64,000 bases of DNA from NCBI RefSeq assembly GCF_000830005.1, contig NZ_CP010407.1, forward strand, positions 2,523,001 to 2,587,000, read 5' to 3'. Under the pieces are notes generated by a model. It searched no databases. It saw nothing but the letters and a program-made list of their open reading frames with translations, and was not told the origin of the DNA. Each line of letters starts with the position of its first letter. Within the stretch, counting starts at the first letter, position 1. The DNA comes from Streptomyces vietnamensis (lineage in GTDB: Bacteria; Actinomycetota; Actinomycetes; Streptomycetales; Streptomycetaceae). Position numbers and translations under genes: made by a program. Below are positions 9,021-17,188 of this stretch, piece by piece.

Positions 9021-9482
9021 TCAGTCGAGGCAGAACTCGTTGCCCTCGGGGTCGGTCATCACGATGTGGCCGCCGCTCATCGGCGGGGCGGGCTCGAAGC
9101 GGCGCACCCGCTTCGCCCCGAGCCCGACGAGCCGGTCGCACTCGGCCTCGAGGGCCGCCATCCGCTCGTCCCCCCGAAGCCCGGGAGCGGCACGGACGTC
9201 GAGGTGGACGCGGTTCTTGGCGACCTTGCCCTCGGGCACCTGCTGGAAGAACACGCGGGGGCCCTCGCCGTCCGGGTCCTCGATGGCCGACCGCGTGTTG
9301 CGCTGCTCCTCCGGTACGCCGATCCGCGCGAGGAACTCGTCCCAGGCGGCCAGCGGATCGGCGCCCTCGGGCAGCTCCACTCCGGGCGGCCCGGGGTGGA
9401 CGTATCCCAACGCGTCGCGCCAGAAGGACGAAAGGGCCCGGGGGTCGTGGGCGTCGAAGGTGACCTGGAAATGACGGCTCAT
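9021..9482 (-). CDS. VOC-superfamily (glyoxalase/bleomycin-resistance-like) protein
   Basis: 153 residues with a duplicated beta-alpha-beta-beta-beta layout: QVTFDAHDPRALSSFWRDALGY at the N-terminus and KNRVHLDVRAA opening the second half, ending GGHIVMTDPEGNEFCLD. The His/Glu placements resemble VOC metal ligands. This subgroup is mostly of unknown function and may bind or modify a small toxic compound. The ATG at 9482 has GGAG 9 nt upstream and is divergent from the DUF1203 gene. Confidence 0.75.
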   Translation of the reverse strand: MSRHFQVTFDAHDPRALSSFWRDALGYVHPGPPGVELPEGADPLAAWDEFLARIGVPEEQRNTRSAIEDPDGEGPRVFFQQVPEGKVAKNRVHLDVRAAPGLRGDERMAALEAECDRLVGLGAKRVRRFEPAPPMSGGHIVMTDPEGNEFCLD

Positions 9483-9643
9483 TCGTACGTCTCCGTTCGT
9501 AGCGGCTCGCGAAGCGACCGTACCGAAGCCCACTGACAACGGTCCGGCGGAACGCCCGGCCCGAGCGCGGCGGAACACCCGGCCCGAATGCCGCGTCCGA
9601 ATTGCGCCAGCGGTACGGTGCCGCCCCGCGCCACCCTGACGGC

Positions 9644-10141
9644 ATGAACACGTACTTCGCCCGGCCCATCGCCCCCTCCGCCCTCGCCCGGCTCCGCGTC
9701 ACCGACGACGCCGGCCGCGCCTGCGTGCCGTACACCGCCACCGACGGCGGCCACCCCCTCCGCTGCTGCCTGCGCCTCTCCGAGCCCGGCGAGCGGATCG
9801 CCCTCGTCTCGTACGCGCCGCTCCGCCGCTGGGCCGCCGAGACGGGTGCCACGCCGGGCGCGTACGACGAGCAGGGCCCCGTCTTCATCCACGCCGAGGA
9901 CTGCGGCGGGCCCGCGCCCTCGGAGGAGTACCCCTTCTCCCGTACCGGCGCGCTCCGTACCCTCCGCCGCTACGACACGGCCGGCCGGATCGTCGGGGGC
10001 CGGCTCCTGGAGCTCCCCGAGACCCCCGCCGAGGGCTTCGACAAGGCGCTCGCCGAGGCCTTCGCCGACCCGGCCGTCGCCCTCGTGCACGTGCGGGCCG
10101 TCGAGTACGGCTGCTTCCACTTCGAGGTCCGGCGCCCCTGA
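9644..10141 (+). CDS. DUF1203-family protein
   Basis: 165 residues. The layout matches DUF1203: a Cys/Arg-rich first part (GGHPLRCCLRLSEPGE), a GPVFIHAEDC segment, a central LRTLRRYDTAGRIVGG segment, and a C-terminal VRAVEYGCFHFEVRRP. Role unknown; conserved His and Cys suggest a metal or redox site, which is inference. No clear ribosome site precedes the ATG, so the mRNA may be leaderless. It ends 3 bp before the convergent serine hydrolase gene. Confidence 0.7.
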   Translation: MNTYFARPIAPSALARLRVTDDAGRACVPYTATDGGHPLRCCLRLSEPGERIALVSYAPLRRWAAETGATPGAYDEQGPVFIHAEDCGGPAPSEEYPFSRTGALRTLRRYDTAGRIVGGRLLELPETPAEGFDKALAEAFADPAVALVHVRAVEYGCFHFEVRRP

Positions 10142-10144
10142 GGG

Positions 10145-11383
10145 CTACTTTCCGGTGGTGTCGCACAGGGCGCGGTCGACGAGGGCACTGGCGGCCTTCT
10201 GCTGACGGATCGTCCTGTCGAGGTCGTTGAAGCTGGTGGTCAGGGAGACGGTGACGGTGCGGCGGCCGTCACCGGTGGCGCCGTCGAGGGTGATGTAGCC
10301 GGCCTCGCCCCCTTCGTGGCTCCAGTAGCTGCCGCCGCAGCTCAGGGGGCGCTCGACCAGGCCGAGGCCGTAGCGTCCGCCGGGCCAGAACACCTCGAAC
10401 TCCTTGGGGACCGGGACGGTGTGCTTCATCTCGGCCAGGCGCGCCTCCGACAGCAGCTTGCCGCCGAGCAGTCCCTGGAAGAAGCGGTTGACGTCCGCCG
10501 TGGTGGAGACGTACCCGCCGAGGTCGGGGACGAGCTGCTCGGTGACGTCGATCCGTTCGCCGGAGGTGAAGACCTGGTAGCCGTCGGCGTGCGGGCGGCG
10601 AAGGGTGGGCGTGTCGCCCGGCAGGTACGTGTGGTGCATGCCGAGCGGTTTCAGGATCCGGGTCTCGACCGCCTCCTGCCAGGGGCGGCCGGTGACCTCG
10701 TCGACGATCATGCCGAGGACGACGTAGCCGGTGTTGGAGTAACCCCAGCCGGTGCCGGGCTCGAAGTCCGGGTGGTGCTTCATCGCCCGGGCGACGATCT
10801 GTTCGGGGGTGTAAGTGTCGTAGCGGTGCCGGTAGTACTGCTGCGGGGTGTCGAAGCCGGGAAGGTCGTCGTGGAGGCCGCTGGTGTTCTGCAGCAGCTG
10901 ACGGACGGTCATCTTCCGTCCGTCGTTGCCGTTCCCGTCGATCAGACCGGGCAGCCGGCGGTCCACCGTGTCGTCCAGGGACAGCTTGCCCTCGTCGACC
11001 AGCTGCAGGATCACCGTGGCCATGAGTGCCTTGCCGGTGCTGGCGATCCGGAAGTGGCCGTCGCGGGGCACGGGGCGTTGCGTGCCGACCGCGGCGACGC
11101 CGGCGGTGGCGACCAGATCCCGGCCGGCGGCGGTGGTCACCCGCGCCTGGACGCCGGTGATCCCAAGGGCCCGGAGGGCATCGGTGTCCCGGCGCAGGTC
11201 GTCCTGCCGGTAGCCGGGAGCGGACGGCGCGGACGCTCCGTCCGCGAACTGAACGGCCAGGGCCGCACCCGCCGTTCCCAGTACGGCGGCCGCCGCGACG
11301 GCCAGCCACTTTCGGCCGATCCTGCGATGACGGGGCTGGGACGGACGGCTCTGCGGCGCGGAGGCCGGGGCGGTGGATTTCAT
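10145..11383 (-). CDS. Secreted class-C beta-lactamase-like serine hydrolase (DD-peptidase family)
   Basis: 412 residues. An N-terminal membrane or signal segment (WLAVAAAAVLGTAGAALAV, about residues 26-44) is followed by a penicillin-binding fold. Active-site motifs are STGK (SxxK) at about 115-118, YSN at about 220, and HEGG near the C-terminus in place of KTG, as in D-alanyl-D-alanine carboxypeptidase and esterase relatives. It would act outside the membrane on peptidoglycan peptides or esters. ATG 11383 is preferred to a GTG three codons earlier. A two-component pair is transcribed divergently 156 bp away and may control it. Confidence 0.85.
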   Translation of the reverse strand: MKSTAPASAPQSRPSQPRHRRIGRKWLAVAAAAVLGTAGAALAVQFADGASAPSAPGYRQDDLRRDTDALRALGITGVQARVTTAAGRDLVATAGVAAVGTQRPVPRDGHFRIASTGKALMATVILQLVDEGKLSLDDTVDRRLPGLIDGNGNDGRKMTVRQLLQNTSGLHDDLPGFDTPQQYYRHRYDTYTPEQIVARAMKHHPDFEPGTGWGYSNTGYVVLGMIVDEVTGRPWQEAVETRILKPLGMHHTYLPGDTPTLRRPHADGYQVFTSGERIDVTEQLVPDLGGYVSTTADVNRFFQGLLGGKLLSEARLAEMKHTVPVPKEFEVFWPGGRYGLGLVERPLSCGGSYWSHEGGEAGYITLDGATGDGRRTVTVSLTTSFNDLDRTIRQQKAASALVDRALCDTTGK

Positions 11384-11539
11384 GCGTTCCACGCTAGGAA
11401 GGCGTCGAGTCGCACGTCGCTACCGCGGACGGCCGGTTGCGACCTACAGCTGGCTGTAATGCCGCCCGGGCCGCCCGGCACGTACCGTGGCGCTTCCGAG
11501 GGCCGCCTCCGGTCCCGTACGACGAACGAAGGCGGACCC

Positions 11540-12697
11540 GTGCACGGCGTGATCGGCGAGGCCCGCGCACGGTCGGTCGAGACCGGGCGCTGCGGGCGCT
11601 ACCTGCTCGGCACCCTGCTGACCGCGGCGGTGACGCTCGTGGCGGCGCCGCTGCTGTGCGTGCCGTCGCTTGCGGCTCCCTGGGCGGAGCACCACCGCCG
11701 GCGGGCCGGGGCGCTCCTCGGCCGGCCGGTGGAGCCGCGCCCGCGCGCCGTCCGCCGCGACCTGGCGTGGCTCGCGGCCCAGGTGGCCACCGGCCTGCCC
11801 GCGGGCGCGGTCGCCCTGCTGTGCCTGGGCAATCTGCTCCTCACCCTGCTCGTCACCGTGGGGTGGTGGGCGTTCCCCCCGTCGGACCCGCCACGGCTCC
11901 TGCTCCTCGACGTCCGTGTCGACGGCTGGACCGCCGCGCTGACGGCCAACCTGGCACAGTTCGTTCTCCTCGCGGCCCTGTCGGCCCTCGCCCTCCCCCC
12001 GCTCGCCCGGGTGCACGCGCGGTGCTGTCTGGCCGTCCTGGCGCCGTCTTCCGCGGAGCGGCTGGCGGAGCGCGTCAGCGAGCTCACCCGGACGCGCGCG
12101 GACGTGCTGCGGGCGCACGGCGCGGAACTCCGCCGGATCGAACGCGACCTGCACGACGGCACGCAGGCCCGGCTCGTGGCCATCGCCATGCGGCTGGCCG
12201 TGGCCGGGGAGACCCTCCCCCGGGACCCGGACGCGGCCGCCGTGCTCGTACGGCAGGCCCAGGCGGAGACCGAGGAGGCCATGACCGAGCTGCGGTCCGT
12301 CATCCGCGCCATCTACCCCCCGGTCCTGGCCGACCAGGGTCTCGTCGGCGCGCTCGGCGCCCTGGGCGCCAGGGCCGGTGTGCCGACCCGTATCGACATC
12401 GGCGAGCTCGGCGAGGTCCCCGCCGCGGTCGAGGCGGTCGCCTACTTCGCCGTCACCGAGGCCCTCGCGAACATCGCCCGGCACAGCCGGGCCACCAGGG
12501 CCGCCGTCCGGGTCACCCGCGACGGCGCGTCGCTGTCCGCGGAGATCACCGACGACGGGACCGGCGGGGCGGACGCGTCCCGGGGCAGCGGCCTGGACGG
12601 AATCGGTCGCCGCGCGGCCGCCCTGGACGGCACCATGAAGATCACCAGCCCGCCGGGCGGGCCGACCACCCTCACCGTGGAGCTGCCGTGCGTGTAG
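11540..12697 (+). CDS. NarL-type sensor histidine kinase
   Basis: 385 residues. The membrane part has hydrophobic segments near residues 19-45, 80-110 and 130-155. A HisKA_3 dimerisation box follows with phospho-accepting His in RIERDLHDGTQARL, then an HATPase with NIARHSRATRA (N box) and DDGTGGADASRGSGLDGI (G boxes). It senses an unknown envelope signal and phosphorylates the adjacent regulator. GTG 11540 follows GAAGGCGG. Its last 10 nt overlap the regulator start, so translation is coupled. Confidence 0.88.
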   Translation: MHGVIGEARARSVETGRCGRYLLGTLLTAAVTLVAAPLLCVPSLAAPWAEHHRRRAGALLGRPVEPRPRAVRRDLAWLAAQVATGLPAGAVALLCLGNLLLTLLVTVGWWAFPPSDPPRLLLLDVRVDGWTAALTANLAQFVLLAALSALALPPLARVHARCCLAVLAPSSAERLAERVSELTRTRADVLRAHGAELRRIERDLHDGTQARLVAIAMRLAVAGETLPRDPDAAAVLVRQAQAETEEAMTELRSVIRAIYPPVLADQGLVGALGALGARAGVPTRIDIGELGEVPAAVEAVAYFAVTEALANIARHSRATRAAVRVTRDGASLSAEITDDGTGGADASRGSGLDGIGRRAAALDGTMKITSPPGGPTTLTVELPCV

Positions 12698-13347
12698 TCA
12701 TCGCCGAGGACAACGTCCTGCTGGCCTCGGGACTCGAACTCCTCCTCGGCTCCCAGGGCTTCGAGGTCGCCGCGATCGCGGAGGACGCCCCCGGCTTCCT
12801 CGCCGCCGTCGAGGCCCACCGCCCGGACGTCACCATCGTCGACGTACGGCTGCCCCCGGCCTTCCGCGACGAGGGGATCCACGCCGCCCTCCGGGCCCGC
12901 CGCGACCACCCCGGACTTCCCGTCCTGGTCCTGTCCCAGTACGTCGAGCAGGAGTACGCGGGCCGTCTCCTCTCCGATCCCCGCGGCGGCATCGGCTATC
13001 TCCTCAAGGACCGGGTGAGCCGCATCGCGGAGTTCACCGACGCCCTGCGCCGCGTGGCCGCCGGCGGCACCGCCATGGACCCGGAGGTGATCGCCCAGCT
13101 CCTCGCCGTCCGCGGCGATCCCGTCGACGCCCTCACCCCCCGCGAGCGCGAGGTCCTGGCGCTGATGGCCGAGGGCCACGACAACGCGGGCATCGCCCAG
13201 CGGCTCTTCGTCACCGACAACGCCGTCCACAAGCACATCGGCAGCGTCTTCCTCAAACTCGGCCTGTCGACCGGCGACAGCGGCCACCGCCGGGTCCGCG
13301 CAGTCCTGGCCTGGCTCCGCCGCCACGGCGGCCCGGAGCCCGGCTGA
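12688..13347 (+). CDS. NarL/FixJ-family response regulator
   Basis: 219 residues. The receiver domain has acidic pocket AEDN (residues 6-9), phospho-acceptor Asp in TIVDVRLPP and conserved Lys in YLLKDR. A C-terminal LuxR-type HTH begins LTPREREVLALMAEGHDNAGIAQRL. It pairs with the overlapping kinase. The GTG start lies within the last codons of the kinase gene (10-nt overlap). The likely target is the divergent DD-peptidase-like gene or an unlinked gene. Confidence 0.88.
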   Translation: MRVVIAEDNVLLASGLELLLGSQGFEVAAIAEDAPGFLAAVEAHRPDVTIVDVRLPPAFRDEGIHAALRARRDHPGLPVLVLSQYVEQEYAGRLLSDPRGGIGYLLKDRVSRIAEFTDALRRVAAGGTAMDPEVIAQLLAVRGDPVDALTPREREVLALMAEGHDNAGIAQRLFVTDNAVHKHIGSVFLKLGLSTGDSGHRRVRAVLAWLRRHGGPEPG

Positions 13348-13357
13348 GCCGACGCCG

Positions 13358-13397
13358 AAGGGCCCCTGATCAGGTGGAAACCTGTTCAGGGGCCCTT
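13358..13397. terminator. Strong hairpin between response regulator gene and rnpB
   Basis: 18-bp arms with one mismatch (AAGGGCCCCTG...CAGGGGCCCTT) flank a GGAA tetraloop. It can end both the rightward regulator transcript and the leftward rnpB transcript. Confidence 0.8.
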
Positions 13398-13411
13398 CTC
13401 ACGACTGCCGA

Positions 13412-13814
13412 CAGACGAGTCGAGCTGTACGCCGGGTTCTGTGCCCCGGGACCTCGCGGTCGTCGGGGCGACGGCCATCCATCTAGGACCGGCGTTGCCG
13501 CCGGCCTCCTGCGGTCTACCCGCGGACTCGGGCGAGCAGCCCTCGAACATCCGCGCAGGGACACCGGGGTGTCCCCTCTTGACCTTGCTCCGAGTGGGGT
13601 TTACCTAGCCGCCTGAGTCACCTCAGGCGCTGGTGGTCTCTTACACCACCGTTTCACCCTTACCGAGGACCGAGGTCCCCGGCGGTCTGTTTTCTGTGGC
13701 ACTGTCCCGCGGGTCACCCCGGGTGGCCGTTAGCCACCACCCTGCTCTGTGGAGCCCGGACGTTCCTCGGGGAGATCCGAGGATCTCCACGCGGCCGTCC
13801 GCCCGGCTCGTCTG
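13412..13814 (-). ncRNA. rnpB: RNase P RNA (type A)
   Basis: Read on the minus strand, the RNA carries the universally conserved RNase P blocks. The 5' P1 strand CAGACGAG pairs with CTCGTCTG at the 3' end. CCGGGCTCCACAGAGCAGGGTGGTGGCTAAC-type core, GGTAAGGGTGAAACGGT, a region with AGACCACCAGC and the near-3' signature CAGAACCCGGCGTA follow in order (shown here only in part). About 403 nt, as in other actinobacteria. It is the catalytic subunit that matures tRNA 5' ends. A -10 box TAGCAT lies at 13831-13826. End positions are set by P1 pairing and could differ by a few bases. Confidence 0.93.
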
Positions 13815-13900
13815 CCGTGCCGACCATGCTACCCGCCGATTCAGAGGAAGTCGGCCGTCTCCAGGTCGAAGGCGAAGGGTACGGGCCCCGGAGCGACCGC

Positions 13901-13930
13901 TTGACCTTGTCGCAGCGTCAGGGTTTCTAC
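13901..13930 (+). promoter_or_regulatory. MerR-type promoter with spacer dyad
   Basis: -35 TTGACC (13901-13906) and -10 TTCTAC (13925-13930) are separated by 18 bp. The spacer region holds the dyad ACCTTG-TCGCAGCGT-CAGGGT (13904-13924), typical of MerR autoregulation. The predicted transcript starts at or next to the merR ATG at 13938, so it is leaderless. Confidence 0.75.
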
Positions 13931-13937
13931 TGGGCGC

Positions 13938-14708
13938 ATGCGTATCGGCGAGATCGCCGCGCTCGTCGGGGTCACCCCCCGGGCCGTGCGGCACTACCAC
14001 CAGTCGGGGCTGCTGCCCGAGCCCGAGCGGCGGGCCAACGGGTACCGGGAGTACGGGGTCCGGGACGCCGTGCTGCTCGCCCGGATCCGGCGGCTGACCG
14101 AGCTGGGGCTCGGCCTCGACGAGGTACGGGACGTGCTCGCGGACGACGAGGGGCGGGGGCTCGTCGAGGTGCTGGAGGAGCTCGCGGACGACCTGGCCCG
14201 GCAGGAGGCCGTCATCCGGGAGCGCCGGGAACGCCTCGCCCCGCTCCTCGCCGAGGCCCGCGCCGGGCGCCTGCCCGCCGAGGGCCCCGTCTCGCCGGAG
14301 CTGGCGGCGCTGCTCGCGGGTCTCGGCGAGCTGCCCGAGTCCCCGATGGCGGCGAAGGACCGGGAGATCCTGGCCCTCCTCGACACCGTCGTCCCCGAGG
14401 CGGAACGGGCCCGGCTGATGGAGCTGATGCACGGCGCGGCGGGCAGCGCGCGGGAGCTGTACGCGCTCCTCGACGCCCTCGCCGACGTGGAGGTGGACGA
14501 CCCCCGGGTGGAGGAGGCGGCCCGCGCCCTGGCCGCCGTCCTGCCGGACGAGATGGCGGTGGAGCTGCCCCCGGAGGGCGCCGGGGGCCTCGCCGACACG
14601 TTCTTCGCGGACCTCGCCCCGGCCCAGTCGGCGGCGGTGCGGCGGGCGGTGGGACTGGTGACGGAACGACGGACGGAGAGAACGGGGAGAGGGGAAGCGG
14701 GCCGATGA
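13938..14708 (+). CDS. MerR-family transcriptional regulator
   Basis: 256 residues. An N-terminal winged HTH (MRIGEIAALVGVTPRAVRHYHQ) with second wing helix region is followed by a coiled coil (VLEELADDLARQEAVIRERRERL). A long C-terminal domain has no Cys cluster, so the ligand is probably organic rather than a metal. The promoter has a MerR-type dyad between -35 and -10, suggesting autoregulation by DNA untwisting. Its stop overlaps the next gene start by 4 nt (ATGA), linking it to the membrane protein that follows. Confidence 0.87.
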   Translation: MRIGEIAALVGVTPRAVRHYHQSGLLPEPERRANGYREYGVRDAVLLARIRRLTELGLGLDEVRDVLADDEGRGLVEVLEELADDLARQEAVIRERRERLAPLLAEARAGRLPAEGPVSPELAALLAGLGELPESPMAAKDREILALLDTVVPEAERARLMELMHGAAGSARELYALLDALADVEVDDPRVEEAARALAAVLPDEMAVELPPEGAGGLADTFFADLAPAQSAAVRRAVGLVTERRTERTGRGEAGR

Positions 14709-15580
14709 CGACGAACACCGTCCGCAGGACGGAGGGGGGCGCCGTGCCCCGCACCCGCCCGCTGCGGCTCCTGCGCGCGGTCGCCTACGCCGCGCTCCCC
14801 GCCGAGTTCGTGCTCTTCGTCCTCCTGCTCGCCGGGGTGCGGATACCCGGCGCCGTGCTCCTCGCCGGGGAGTTGCTCGTGACCGGGCTTCTCCTCGCCG
14901 AGGTCCTCGTCTTCCGGCGGCTGCGGCGGCTCGGGCTCTCCGCCCGGGAGGCGCTGGGCGAGCTCGTGCCCGAGGTCGTGCTGCGGCTGATCGGGCACGA
15001 GCTGCGGCTGATGGCGGGTCTCGTGCGGTGGGTCGGGCGGCGGCGGCACGGGGTCGAGGGGGCCGACGGGGTCTTCCCGCACGCCCGCGACCAGGCCGCG
15101 CTGATGTACGGCTTCGCGTTCGTGTGCGTGGTCGAGACGGTCGGCATGTCGTACCTGCTCGCCGAGTGGCCCTTCGTCCACGCCGTCTTCCTCGTCCTGG
15201 ACGTCTACACCGTGCTGTTCGTGCTCGGGCTGCACGCCGCCTCCGTGACCCGCCCGCATACGCTCGCCGGCGGTGTCCTCCGGGTCCGGCAGGGTGCGCA
15301 CGTCGACGTGCGCGTCCCGGTCGGGCGGATCGCGGCCGTCCGGCGCGAGTCCCTGTTCTCGCACGAGAAGGCCGACGGCGAGCTGAACCTCGCCGTCGGC
15401 TCCCAGACCTCCGTCACCATCGAGCTGACCGGGCCGGTCGACGCGCCCCGGCTGCTCGGCGCGCCCCGTCCCGTACGGCTGATCCGGCTGCACGCCGACG
15501 AGCCGAAGGCCCTGTACGACGCGCTCACGCGGGCGCGAACAGGACCTTCGCCGTCCCCGGGTCCGCTTCCGACAGTCTGA
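14705..15580 (+). CDS. Membrane protein of unknown function, coupled to merR
   Basis: 291 residues. Hydrophobic segments lie near residues 22-42, 47-65, 135-155 and 160-180, with basic loops between. A soluble C-terminal half (VRQGAHVDVRVPVGRIAAVRRE onwards) contains beta-strand-like segments. I do not recognise a family. Its ATGA overlap with merR makes it the likely regulated partner. The last 56 nt lie over the 3' end of the convergent RNB nuclease gene, so both reading frames share one stretch of DNA in antisense. Confidence 0.75.
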   Translation: MTTNTVRRTEGGAVPRTRPLRLLRAVAYAALPAEFVLFVLLLAGVRIPGAVLLAGELLVTGLLLAEVLVFRRLRRLGLSAREALGELVPEVVLRLIGHELRLMAGLVRWVGRRRHGVEGADGVFPHARDQAALMYGFAFVCVVETVGMSYLLAEWPFVHAVFLVLDVYTVLFVLGLHAASVTRPHTLAGGVLRVRQGAHVDVRVPVGRIAAVRRESLFSHEKADGELNLAVGSQTSVTIELTGPVDAPRLLGAPRPVRLIRLHADEPKALYDALTRARTGPSPSPGPLPTV

Positions 15581-16967
15581 CCCGCAGCCACTCCCCCAGC
15601 GGCAGCTTCGCCTCCCCGCCCTGGATGCGGGCGACGACCGCCGGGTCCTCCAGGTGGACGGTGCCGACGGCCGGTTCGCGTTCCTTCACGTCGATGACGT
15701 ACGCGTCGAAGATCTCGCCGATCCGTTCCTTCAGGAGGGCCGCCTCGACGATGTCGACGCTCTCGCGTTCGACGGTGTTGGCGCGGCGGGCGCCGCCGGC
15801 CATCTCGTCGGGAAGGGCGGGCAGGGCGGCCCGTACCCACTCGGGCGGCTCGTCCCCGGCGACCGCCGCCACGCACAGCTCGCCCGCGTACCGGTCGACG
15901 AGGCGGCGCAGCGGCGCGGTGCAGTGGGTGTACTCGTCGGCGACGGCGGCGTGGACGGCCGGGGTGGGGACGTGGCCGTCGGTGAAGACGGTGTAGCCGG
16001 CGCCGCGCAGGAGGGTGGTGCACTCCTGGAGGAAGGCCGCGTGGCGCGGGTTGGTGGGGTCGGCGGAGCGGACCACGTCGGCGTACGAGACGTGGTGCGG
16101 CCAGTCGACGCCGAGGGCATGGGCGGAGCGGCGCAGCCGGGCGACGGCGCCGTCGGGGGCGGTGGGGAGGGTGCGCAGGATGCCGGTGCCGGCGGCGGTC
16201 ATGAGGTCGGCGGCCGCCATGCCGGTGAGGAGGGAGATCTGGGCGTTCCAGGCGTCGGCGGGGAGCGGGGCCCGGTATTCGAGGGTGTAGGTGTGGTCCC
16301 GTTCGACGATCTCCTGCTCGGGGACGTTGAGGGAGATCCCGCCGCGTTCGGCTTCGAGGGCCTCGCGGAGACGGCCGATGTCCCGGAGGAGGGCGAGGGG
16401 CTCTTCGGCGGTTCCGTCGTCGATCCGCCGCTGCACGCCCGCGTAGTCGAGTTTCGCGCGGCTGCGGACGAGGGCGCGGCGGACGTCGGTGGCGACCCGC
16501 CGGCCGTCGGCGTCGAGGTCGATGCGCCAGAGGAGGGCGGGGCGGGGTTCGCCGGGGAGGAGGCTGGCGGCGCCCTCGGAGAGGACGGGCGGGTGGAGGG
16601 GGACCTTCTCGTCGGGGAAGTAGAGGGTGAGGACGCGCCGGTGGGCCTCGGCGTCGATCGCGCCGCCGGGGGTGACGAAGGCGGCGACGTCGGCGATGGC
16701 GTAGTGGACGCGATAGCCGCCGTCGGCCCTGCGGGCCAGGTGCATGGCCTGGTCGAGGTCGGTGGAGGCGGGCGGGTCGATCGTGAAGAAGGGGAGGTCG
16801 GTGGCGTCGTACGAGGGGAGGCGGGGGTTCTTCGCGGCCGCCTCGGCCTCGGCGAGGACGGCGGGCGGGAAGTCCTCGGGAACCGCGAGCTCGGTACGGA
16901 GTGCGCGCAGGGCGGCCCGCAGCGGAGCCTCGGCTGCGCCGGTCACGTGGATGTGGCGGCGGGGCAT
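15525..16967 (-). CDS. RNB-domain (RNase II/R-type) ribonuclease
   Basis: 480 residues. The RNB catalytic motif with acidic metal ligands is visible in DPPASTDLDQAMHL (about residue 68), with HYAIADVAAFV downstream, and EYTHCTAPLRRLVDRYAGE near residue 350. A short C-terminal S1-like barrel follows (VHLEDPAVVARI). It would degrade RNA 3' to 5' in the cytoplasm. It is shorter than RNase R and lacks clear N-terminal cold-shock domains, like the compact actinobacterial form. The ATG at 16967 lies between the first catalytic region and an upstream tandem-repeat tract that happens to be open in frame. Confidence 0.87.
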   Translation of the reverse strand: MPRRHIHVTGAAEAPLRAALRALRTELAVPEDFPPAVLAEAEAAAKNPRLPSYDATDLPFFTIDPPASTDLDQAMHLARRADGGYRVHYAIADVAAFVTPGGAIDAEAHRRVLTLYFPDEKVPLHPPVLSEGAASLLPGEPRPALLWRIDLDADGRRVATDVRRALVRSRAKLDYAGVQRRIDDGTAEEPLALLRDIGRLREALEAERGGISLNVPEQEIVERDHTYTLEYRAPLPADAWNAQISLLTGMAAADLMTAAGTGILRTLPTAPDGAVARLRRSAHALGVDWPHHVSYADVVRSADPTNPRHAAFLQECTTLLRGAGYTVFTDGHVPTPAVHAAVADEYTHCTAPLRRLVDRYAGELCVAAVAGDEPPEWVRAALPALPDEMAGGARRANTVERESVDIVEAALLKERIGEIFDAYVIDVKEREPAVGTVHLEDPAVVARIQGGEAKLPLGEWLRVRLSEADPGTAKVLFAPA

Positions 16968-16981
16968 GGACCGAGCGTATG

Positions 16982-17131
16982 GCGCGGGGTGGGGCCCGGC
17001 ACCTTGTACGCGGGGGTGGTCCGGCGCCTCGTACGTGGCGTGGGGCCCGGCGCCTCGTACGTGAGGGTGGTCCGGCACCTCGTACGTGGGGTGAGGCCCG
17101 GCGCCTGTACGCGGAGCGGGGAGGGGCCTCG
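16982..17131. repeat. Six imperfect tandem repeats, about 25 bp each
   Basis: Consecutive units end in the shared block GGCNCCTNGTAC (for example CGGCGCCTCGTACGTG). The preceding part alternates between GTGGGGCCC and GTGGTCC forms, so the true period may be a pair of about 50 bp. The tract fills most of the 221-bp gap between the divergent RNB nuclease and yaaA genes. It is compatible with tandem expansion; no hairpin function is obvious. Confidence 0.75.
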
Positions 17132-17188
17132 TACGCTGGACCGTCGGGGCCGCACCCCCACCCCCCGTACGTACGAAGGAGAACCACC

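Noticed and set aside
13374..14097. Short open frames across 13.4-13.9 kb
   Set aside because: They lie in rnpB, whose conserved RNA blocks explain the sequence.
17003..17078. N-terminal extension of the RNB nuclease through the tandem repeat
   Set aside because: The added residues are just the repeat translated; the family match begins at the ATG at 16967.
16982..17131. CRISPR-like array
   Set aside because: Units are contiguous with no spacers, and no cas gene is present.
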